This document shows, piece by piece, positions 58,301 to 64,000 of a stretch of DNA of 64,000 bases (positions are counted from its first letter, which is position 1; every line of letters starts with the position of its first letter). The stretch spans positions 1,488,001 to 1,552,000 of the forward strand of contig NC_089395.1 of assembly GCF_003171515.1 (NCBI RefSeq), in the 5' to 3' direction. Source of the DNA: Pyrenophora tritici-repentis (Eukaryota; Ascomycota; Dothideomycetes; Pleosporales; Pleosporaceae). Both the position numbers and the translations under genes were made by a program. The notes under the pieces are model-generated. The model was given only the letters and a program-made list of their open reading frames with translations. It did not search any database and had not been told where the DNA came from.

Positions 58301-59020
58301 CTGCCCGTACGTCCACCATCGCGTTCACAATCGGCACAAGCTTCTTTGGTAACGGAAAGTTCTTCTCTTGCCACGCGGTGTGCGGAATAGTCCGAATCTT
58401 GTACGGAGGCTGTACATCTTCGTGGATTTGCGACATGTGCTGAAACTCCCACGCCAGCGCATCCTCTCGCTGGAACATAAGCTGTTGGATTAAGTGAACC
58501 TCATTCGGACGGAGATCTTCGCCAATATTCATCTTTCGAAGACGCTCCGGGTTTAACCGATGCCCTCTCGGAAACGTTGCTGTACGGACATAGAAAAGGT
58601 GATCAAATGGGCCAATGTCCGGTCCTCTGAGTGCTATTCGAGCGGCTTGACGAGCTATTGCGCGCTCCTTCCAGTCCTTACGCCCGAGATCCATCGGTGC
58701 GTCTTCTCTCGGTATGTCCACAGGCTTTACTTTATCGGCGACTCTCTTGTACAGGGTATTTACTTCCCCCGATAACCTGTCACGCGACAGACGAAACTGC
58801 TGCCTTACTATCTCCTCGAAGGACCTCTGCTCCTCCGCTGACAACACCTGCCCCGACTTTCCCCCTTCCCGGCGGTCCAGCTCTTCCCCGAACAACCATC
58901 TGTACTCAGGCATGCGCGCAAACCAGCGCGCTACCCGCATGTCACTCGGTATAAGTTCTGGGCAATACTCCTCCGCCGAGCACACTTCCCCAGTAAGCGC
59001 GCTCGCTATCCTTTTCCCTG
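55395..59020 (-). CDS. Gypsy pol (RT-RNase H-integrase)
   Basis: About 1,200 aa in the -1 frame relative to gag; the frame opens at about 59025. RT blocks YALFDLFSGYDQIPL, LPMGATNSVAVF and PFVDDIVV (FVDD catalytic site); RNase H with GVDASVRGAGAHL, KLECKALVWALK and ETDAKVLI; integrase zinc region GHKGIQ...CKVCQTMRG, then core DITHMPRV, SVDGGTENKS and a following GLIERGHQG. The order after protease (RT, RH, IN) defines Ty3/Gypsy. No chromodomain seen. No ATG suits the start, so expression by -1 frameshift from gag is the natural model. The coordinate 59020 marks the slippery codon, not an initiation site. Confidence 0.92.
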
Positions 59021-61981
59021 ATGCTCAATCGACGCCGCGTTGGCTGTAGGCGCTGGGTCACACCCTATAAAAGAAACTTCACGCCGACCGTCCATCGACT
59101 TGATGTAGCAAAGTGTCCGACCAACAGTGTCGAACTGTATCTGGAGACGCGCCGTTGCGCACCATGGTGTCCCAAGAAGAATTGCTCTCCGTAAACGTCT
59201 CACAATCCGAAAGTGCGTTGGCACTATAATCCCTCCAACTGCAATTGGAACCGAATAAGCTGTGCCTACAAAGGGGTCCATCCCTCCATCGGCGGTTATC
59301 ATGCCCTGCTGCAATTCGGGAGGCAGACCCGACTGATCTAGCTCAGTAATGTAGACATTCAGCGCTCTCGCTGTCGAAAGCCGCATAACGTTCAGCTGCG
59401 AGCCCGTGTCAATAAGCGCTCGACCCATACCACCGTGGAGAGACACCCAGCATGTCGGCAACTGTCCTTTCACCGAATACCGCTGCTGCTGTAACTCGCC
59501 CTTTAGTCGCGCTTCGGAGGGCATTCTCGATTGCGCTTCGACGTAGCCGTCTTCCTCGTCACTAATCTCGTAGTTTTGGAAATCGTGGAGCTCATTGGCT
59601 TCCCCGACTCCCACTCGGTCAATTTTTCGGCTGCGATCCATCTTCGGACACAGCTGCGTCAGAATACCTTTCGTAATAACCTCCGGTTGAGAGCTCTCAG
59701 TCTCCACCACACAAGTATCTCCAGAACCCCAGTCATATAATCGCTGGACTGCCTCTTCTATCGAACCATCTTCATCACTATCAGCTTTTTCGTCATCAGA
59801 TTTATTATTATTAGCTTGTTGGATCTCCATTGTCTCTCCTGAGCGCGTTTCGTCAACCTGAAAGTGCACACGCGGCCTACGCGCTTCCTCGAGTGCTTTG
59901 GTCACTGCCGCAGCTACTTCGGGAGACGCTAATAAATCGAGCTGCCGGATCCCGCGGACTTCCTGGTTTAACATTGCCTTTGCAAGTACCGTCGGTGCTG
60001 TGTTCTGGGCCATCGCCGCAAGGTCTTCGGTCGTCGGTATGGTCACAGGTGCGAAGGCTCGAGAGGCTTTCGGAACAGGCGCTGGTGCAGGTATAACATC
60101 GTAGTCCACTGTGGCGCTCCGACTGTCTCTCTCGCGCGTCCCGTTGCTTATCGGAGTGTCAAGACGTTGTTGAACCTGAGTTTCAGGCACCTGGGAGTCG
60201 TCGATCTCTACTTGGGCTCTATGCCTTAGCACCTCTGGCTCCTCTTCGACGTCCATGTCTTCATAGCTGCTCGCGGTCCGACTGCTCTTCATCCGAGGCA
60301 TGCCTGGCTTCTTACCAAGGCGAGCTTCACGCTCCCGCTGTTCTTTCGCCAGTCGACCAGCCTTCGTGCGCCCATCTATGGCGTTGACTTCCGAGTCGTC
60401 TTCGGGGTGCAGTACTCTACAAGACACGGTTTCAAGGAACTGCGCAGCTGACCGAAGGGCCATCGTTTGCCTCGCCATCAGCTCCGCTTCCTCGCTTGAC
60501 TCTACTGTGTAGCTCTCGCCGCTGTTACCAGTCTTTTCAACCTTAATAGGCCTTCCTGCTGCGTCGAACCAATTTGGGAGAACTTCTTGCATGGGCCGCT
60601 TTAGTTGGTCATCGGTCACCTTGAAACGCTCCTTTAAAGACTGAAGTAGCCACTCGAGAACCTCACTCCCAAAGGGTTTCGGCGCAATGCCTCCGCCAGG
60701 GAACATGCCCCAGATGTCTGTCGGGTAGGGTCCGAAGTAGTACCGGACTTGCTTCCAGCCATTCGGTTGCTCCTCGCTCCGGGTGTGGCACCACCGATTA
60801 CTCTTCAGAAGGTTCTGGTCCGGACAATTCGCGATAATGTGCCCTTCTCTGCCACAGCACCTGCAGCGAGCACGCTGCGGCTCTCGGTTGCCTGCGTAAT
60901 GTACGCCTACCTGCGGGTTGACTATTGGTGGGTAGATTGACTTGAAGCTCCCGTCATTGCGTTCTAGTATCTCCGTGCTTACCCGGTGGGGTCTTAGCAC
61001 AAGCTGCTTGTAGGCCTCTGCGTAATTCTCTGGCTTAGCGAACAGTCTTCGGATCCCAATATTGCCCTCAGCCATCTCGTTGAACTGTTCTATAGTCATC
61101 GACAGTCCTTGGAAACGCTGGATTAGATCCTCCACAGCCTGATCAACTTTCGGAGCAGCTGCCTTGTCGGGCTGAGCAGCAATCGGAAGAATCCCCGGAA
61201 CACTCTGCCGAGGGGCTTCTGAAGGTCTCTTGAATGTCGGGATAGACTCTTCTACTACTCCTGCATCGCGGCGGGCTAGTCTCCGGCTTGTCGAACTGTA
61301 GTCAGAGTATAGGGCACTCAACCCCTCCTCTTGCGCTTGGTGCTCACGGACAAACTGGTAGATCTTCTCAATCTTGAACGAGGTGACGTCGTCTAGACGC
61401 GGCCGATCATCCTTCGGCATGTGGTGCATTACTCGCTCCATGTCCTCTATAGCCAGGCCCCGGAAGAAGAAGTGTCCTTTCTCAAGCTTTGCGACTTGTC
61501 CTCGGCTCTCCGCAGCTGCAAAGTAGGTCACAAAGTTCTGGTAATATTCGACAATTCGGACCGCAGGTTGTCGTCGCTGCACCTCCTTCACGTAGTTTTC
61601 GATGAAAGCTCGGGTACCTCTCTGCCGAAATTCATCCTGCCCCGCATACAGCTCTCGAAGCTCCTCCTTGTACTCCTGGTAGCTCTCTATCCCATAGTAG
61701 CTTGGCAACTTTCGGATAAACGCCTTATACTTTTGTGTGCAGAAGTATGGTAGCTGCTTCTTCCGAAGCTCCTCTGGCCAGCCCACTCGATCAGCTTCGA
61801 AGTCGTACTCGTCTAAGAACTCTGAAATGTTCTCTCCATCAAAGCGTGGCGCGTGCACATCGTGAGGCTCTAGCTTGCCTAGGTACTGACGATAAGAGTC
61901 ACGGGCTGCAGGTTGTCCAGGCTCTGCCATTAGGATTGACACAGGCTCCTCGCTCTGTGCTGAAGACGTCTCGGACGGCAT
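59006..61981 (-). CDS. Gypsy gag with aspartic protease
   Basis: 991 aa from ATG 61981 (MPSETSSAQSEEPVSILM). Capsid-like helical region in residues about 40-230 (FDGENISEFLDEYDFEADRV), one CCHC zinc knuckle CRCCGREGHIIANC near 385, and a long charged linker. A retropepsin-type protease near 860 carries the catalytic triplet in RALIDTGSQLNVM and the later AILLGTPW flap/hydrophobic block. The protease is thus made with gag, and only RT-RH-IN need the frameshift. The stop TAG is at 59008-59006. Confidence 0.92.
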   Translation of the reverse strand: MPSETSSAQSEEPVSILMAEPGQPAARDSYRQYLGKLEPHDVHAPRFDGENISEFLDEYDFEADRVGWPEELRKKQLPYFCTQKYKAFIRKLPSYYGIESYQEYKEELRELYAGQDEFRQRGTRAFIENYVKEVQRRQPAVRIVEYYQNFVTYFAAAESRGQVAKLEKGHFFFRGLAIEDMERVMHHMPKDDRPRLDDVTSFKIEKIYQFVREHQAQEEGLSALYSDYSSTSRRLARRDAGVVEESIPTFKRPSEAPRQSVPGILPIAAQPDKAAAPKVDQAVEDLIQRFQGLSMTIEQFNEMAEGNIGIRRLFAKPENYAEAYKQLVLRPHRVSTEILERNDGSFKSIYPPIVNPQVGVHYAGNREPQRARCRCCGREGHIIANCPDQNLLKSNRWCHTRSEEQPNGWKQVRYYFGPYPTDIWGMFPGGGIAPKPFGSEVLEWLLQSLKERFKVTDDQLKRPMQEVLPNWFDAAGRPIKVEKTGNSGESYTVESSEEAELMARQTMALRSAAQFLETVSCRVLHPEDDSEVNAIDGRTKAGRLAKEQREREARLGKKPGMPRMKSSRTASSYEDMDVEEEPEVLRHRAQVEIDDSQVPETQVQQRLDTPISNGTRERDSRSATVDYDVIPAPAPVPKASRAFAPVTIPTTEDLAAMAQNTAPTVLAKAMLNQEVRGIRQLDLLASPEVAAAVTKALEEARRPRVHFQVDETRSGETMEIQQANNNKSDDEKADSDEDGSIEEAVQRLYDWGSGDTCVVETESSQPEVITKGILTQLCPKMDRSRKIDRVGVGEANELHDFQNYEISDEEDGYVEAQSRMPSEARLKGELQQQRYSVKGQLPTCWVSLHGGMGRALIDTGSQLNVMRLSTARALNVYITELDQSGLPPELQQGMITADGGMDPFVGTAYSVPIAVGGIIVPTHFRIVRRLRRAILLGTPWCATARLQIQFDTVGRTLCYIKSMDGRREVSFIGCDPAPTANAASIEHQGKG
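59012..59018 (-). promoter_or_regulatory. Probable -1 ribosomal frameshift heptamer (GGGAAAA)
   Basis: On the minus strand the last gag codons read CAG GGA AAA GGA TAG. G_GGA_AAA is in the correct X_XXY_YYZ phase and lies three bases before the gag stop. The pol frame opens only after a TGA at about 59028-59026, so a shift must occur within about 20 bases, and this is the only canonical site there. Confidence 0.75.
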
Positions 61982-62441
61982 ATTATTCGATAAAAGAGAC
62001 CTGCTCTGACTGTGTCTTGGACACTAAACGTTATTCCTCTTCTCTTGTTCTGAATACAGATCCGCTGCTTCCGGACTCCCGATTGCCTCTCTGAGACAGG
62101 TTCCTTCCCTCTCTTCCGATGTCCCTTCACCGCTTTGGTGAAAGTGCCTCCTTAGCACTGGGCGTTACGCTCTCGCCTACTCCTATTCGGCTGTACGTTG
62201 TGCCGGTTCTGCAGTCCTTCTGCAGGTTACCACACCGCTCCGCTGACACCGTAGAGACTCCCCGAGAGTTCCGCCGCCTTGGCAAACTTTATCGAGAAGC
62301 GCTCAGAGTTCAATGGGGTCCCCGAAAACTCGTCGTGGGTCTCTGCCCCTCCGACTTCTCCTCGAAAACAGGTAAAACAAAGAGGTTTCTCTACTACTCC
62401 ACCGATAGACCGTCGTGTCCCCCTGGTTAGGTCACCAAAAA

Positions 62442-62653
62442 TGTGGTAGAGGGATAGCCTCAATAGTCAGAAGAGAGGCTGCCGACCCGCAATCGGTAGA
62501 GAGTAGAGAACAAGAAGGTATCCGAACAATAAACGGTAGTATTAAGAATGGTGTACGATAACTGTCGAGCTCCTCTACGCGGAGTCGTCCTAAAATACTC
62601 AACCCTAGCGCCGATTACCTAACGCCGAACACGTGACAAGCTACTACACCACA
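62442..62653 (-). repeat. Gypsy 5' LTR
   Basis: 212 bp; promoter LTR of the reversed element, followed on the minus strand by TTTTTGGTGACCTAACC, where the TGG start suits a tRNA primer-binding site. Confidence 0.95.
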
Positions 62654-63130
62654 GTATTCATTCTCTACGAACATAGCTGCTACGAAGGTACACCTAAGCT
62701 CTGCGCAAGGTGGGCCGAAGTCGGGCCGAAGTGTCAAGCAGCCGACGTCTCTACCGATACTCACGATCCGACATATATAATAATATATGACTACTAGACT
62801 AACTCACCACGTATAGTGGAATTCTTGCTACTGTACCGGTACAGGTTCTAAAGAAGATACGCACGGTGTCATTCAGGATTGTTGCGAGACTCACACGGGA
62901 GTCACCTTCCCTGACTATCCTCGCGACGTTAAGGGAAAATGGGATGGGACGACCTGCAGATACTACGATGCTGACGTAACCTACAAGATTTCGGTACGTT
63001 GCTTATCTTTTAACATTATAAGGCTAACGTATCTAAGATCTATGACGCTATTTCCGGATTCGCCAAATGCTGCCGTCATATGCCGAGCATTGCCATGAAT
63101 ACAGCCCCCCACCCCCCTGCAAGATCGTGA

Positions 63131-63485
63131 GACCTCGCATAATGAAACAATGCATAGATCTCCCGCACAATCAGAGTATTCAGGCAAGTATAGTCAAAGT
63201 TGGTCATAATGAGTTGGGATTCGCTAGATGGCTACGTAATTCAGACGTTATCTCGTAAAGCTATCGAGAGCTGAGAGCCAGCACAGCCCTGATGCGTCAT
63301 TCAAAGCTTAACCACAATTGACTTGTTCCACTTTGCGAGCTGGAATAGATTCACCGATCTACTTGAAGCTGCCATCCCTTGAAAAGCACCGTCATCTGTG
63401 CAACAGTCGCACGGCCCCGGGTCTCTTGCGATGCTGTAGTGAAAGATGTAGATGAGGCAGGCAGCTATTTGATCCTTCATTCAAA
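63131..63485. other. Intergenic, no gene seen
   Basis: Gap between the last exon of the split secreted-protein gene and the 3' end of the repeat-peptide gene. The two genes converge here. No other feature. Confidence 0.4.
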
Positions 63486-64000
63486 TCATGCTGAAAAGCC
63501 GACGGCACGCTTGGACACATTGATGTCGACATTGGGGATCTTGGGAATGGAGGGGATGTTGGGAAGCTCGAGGGAAATAGCCTCTGGGTCTCGTTTAGCG
63601 CGAACCTCGTTGCCGTTTTCGTCGACGAGGGTGAGACCAGGGTCTCGCTTAGCGCGGATCTCGTTGCCGTCTTCGTCGACAAGGGTTAGTCCAGGGTCTC
63701 GCTTGCCGATGTTTATCTTGGGGAGAGATGGAAGCTTGGGAAGGTCGACGGAAGCATCAAGATAGACTGAAGCCGGGTCCCGCTTGCCGATGTTTATCTT
63801 GGGGAGAGATGGAAGCTTGGGAAGGTCGACGGAAGCATCAAGATAGACTGAAGCCGGGTCCCGCTTGCCGATGTTTATCTTAGGGAGAGATGGAAGCTTG
63901 GGAAGGTCGACGGAAGCATCAAGATAGACTGAAGCCGGGTCCCGCTTGCCGATGTTTATCTTGGGAAGAGATGGAAGCTTGGGAAGGTCGACGGAAGCAT
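63486..64000 (-). CDS. Kex2-type repeat peptide precursor, 3' part only (candidate RiPP or secreted peptide precursor)
   Basis: Minus-strand frame open from the window edge (64000) to TGA 63488-63486, 171 codons; start and any signal peptide lie outside. It consists of repeats separated by Lys-Arg. Four 27-residue units end in KLPSLPKINIGKR; complete units begin DPASVYLDASVDL. Two 18-residue units follow (DPGLTLVDEDGNEIRAKR and DPGLTLVDENGNEVRAKR), then a last segment DPEAISLELPNIPSIPK... ending SKR and a short AVGFSA tail. Seven KR sites suit Kex2 cleavage in the Golgi, as in KEP proteins, pheromone precursors and dikaritin RiPP precursors (UstA type). No pheromone-like Trp/Cys core is present. 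Tyr in SVYLD would be a possible cyclization residue if it is a RiPP. No tailoring gene is visible in the window. Confidence 0.8.
   Translation of the reverse strand, partial: ASVDLPKLPSLPKINIGKRDPASVYLDASVDLPKLPSLPKINIGKRDPASVYLDASVDLPKLPSLPKINIGKRDPASVYLDASVDLPKLPSLPKINIGKRDPGLTLVDEDGNEIRAKRDPGLTLVDENGNEVRAKRDPEAISLELPNIPSIPKIPNVDINVSKRAVGFSA
63701..64000. repeat. 81-bp tandem repeat, 3.7 copies to window edge
   Basis: Units begin at 63701, 63782, 63863 and 63944, exactly 81 bp apart and differing by single bases (for example CTTGGGGAG, CTTAGGGAG, CTTGGGAAG). The period is 27 codons, so copy number changes keep the frame of the repeat-peptide gene. Copies probably continue beyond 64000. 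Confidence 0.95.

Larger units (their letters stand above)
54854..62653 (-). mobile_element. Intact Ty3/Gypsy LTR retrotransposon, 7.8 kb
   Basis: Two 212-bp LTRs (54854-55065 and 62442-62653), TGTGG...CCACA, identical as far as I can read. A 4-bp duplication GTAT lies at 54850-54853 and 62654-62657. Minus-strand orientation: a primer-binding-site-like TGGTGACCTAACC follows the right LTR, and a polypurine tract GGGGAGGAAAA precedes the left LTR. Two long frames encode gag-protease and pol. Identical LTRs and open frames mean a recent, possibly active copy. Confidence 0.95.
54782..62773 (-). mobile_element. Copia-family solo LTR (reverse), interrupted by Gypsy element
   Basis: Read on the minus strand it starts TGTCGGATCGTGAG (at 62773) and ends CTACCAACA (at 54782), about 188 bp without the Gypsy insert, close to the 192-bp Copia LTR. 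Target duplication TATAT at 54777-54781 and 62774-62778. It sits in intron 1 of the split secreted-protein gene. Confidence 0.87.
46503..63130 (+). pseudogene. Small secreted cysteine-rich protein 4, split by nested transposons
   Basis: Exon 1 begins at ATG 46503 with a signal peptide (MKNIFVIATILLIPAVFAA), runs to 46589 and resumes at 54752-54768 after a Fot1-like insertion with TA duplication. Donor GTGAGT at 54769, then 13 nt of intron, then an LTR inserted with TATAT duplication, then the rest of the intron (62779-62816) with branch site ACTAAC and acceptor TATAG. Without insertions the intron is 51 bp. Exon 2 is 62817-62993 (WNSCYCTGTGSKEDTHG..., QDCCE) and exon 3 is 63038-63130 (FAKCCRH). 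Exon 1 ends in phase 2 while exon 2 reads in phase 0, so one base is also wrong or mutated. It cannot make its protein as it stands. Not clearly related to genes 1-3. Confidence 0.72.

Noticed and set aside
59006..62130. Several plus-strand open frames across the Gypsy gag region
   Set aside because: They lie opposite a continuous 991-codon gag frame with zinc knuckle and protease; no domains on the plus strand.
63379..63765. Plus-strand frame of 128 codons over the 81-bp repeats
   Set aside because: The minus-strand frame has regular KR-separated units and conserved residues; the plus-strand reading has no such order.
1..64000. tRNA genes, rRNA genes and CRISPR arrays
   Set aside because: I found no B-box-like sequence in a tRNA context, no rRNA sequence and no spaced repeats of CRISPR type; the 81-bp array is a protein-coding tandem repeat.

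Overview
The window looks like nuclear DNA of a filamentous ascomycete, most likely a pleosporalean Dothideomycete of the Pyrenophora/Parastagonospora type. The support is short GT-AG introns (about 48-80 bp) with CTAAC/CTGAC branch sites, a fungal gene set (Boi-type SH3-SAM-PH polarity protein, MIZ/SP-RING protein, CRH-type GH16 wall enzyme, S19 ribosomal protein), Fot1/pogo, Copia and Gypsy transposons, and C-to-T decay of repeats that resembles repeat-induced point mutation (RIP). The genus is inference.

Positions 1-25,900 are core genome: BOI2-like (-), SP-RING protein (+), a SprT-like metalloprotease (-), a 4.8-kb stretch with no gene, a small conserved-looking orphan (+), an RRM-like protein (+), a second SprT-like gene (-), a basic-repeat protein (+), a CRH transglycosylase (+) and a mitochondrial-type acyl-CoA dehydrogenase (+). 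From 25,975 to 28,073 lies a Fot1/pogo element with perfect 45-bp TIRs and a TA duplication. A 1,719-aa coiled-coil protein follows, then a solo Copia LTR, then the S19 ribosomal protein gene with a 3.4-kb two-gene Tc1/mariner element inserted about 210 bp upstream of its start codon.

Positions 40,000-64,000 are an accessory compartment. Three small secreted cysteine-rich protein genes sit in a row (42.0-44.1 kb; the third has a nonsense codon). A fourth (start at 46,503, end at 63,130) is split by 16.2 kb of nested transposons. A RIP-decayed Fot1-like element sits in its exon 1 and itself carries an intact 5.9-kb Copia element and a hAT-type MITE. A Copia-family LTR sits in its intron 1 and itself carries an intact 7.8-kb Gypsy element. 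The target-site duplications of every layer can be read. At the right edge is the 3' end of a gene for a repeat protein with seven Lys-Arg sites and 27-residue repeats. It is a candidate Kex2-processed peptide or RiPP precursor, and the most interesting lead in the window.

Several genes, including the S19 ribosomal protein gene, need a one-base correction, mostly at short homopolymers, to read through. This looks more like assembly error than biology, and gene models here should be read with that in mind.
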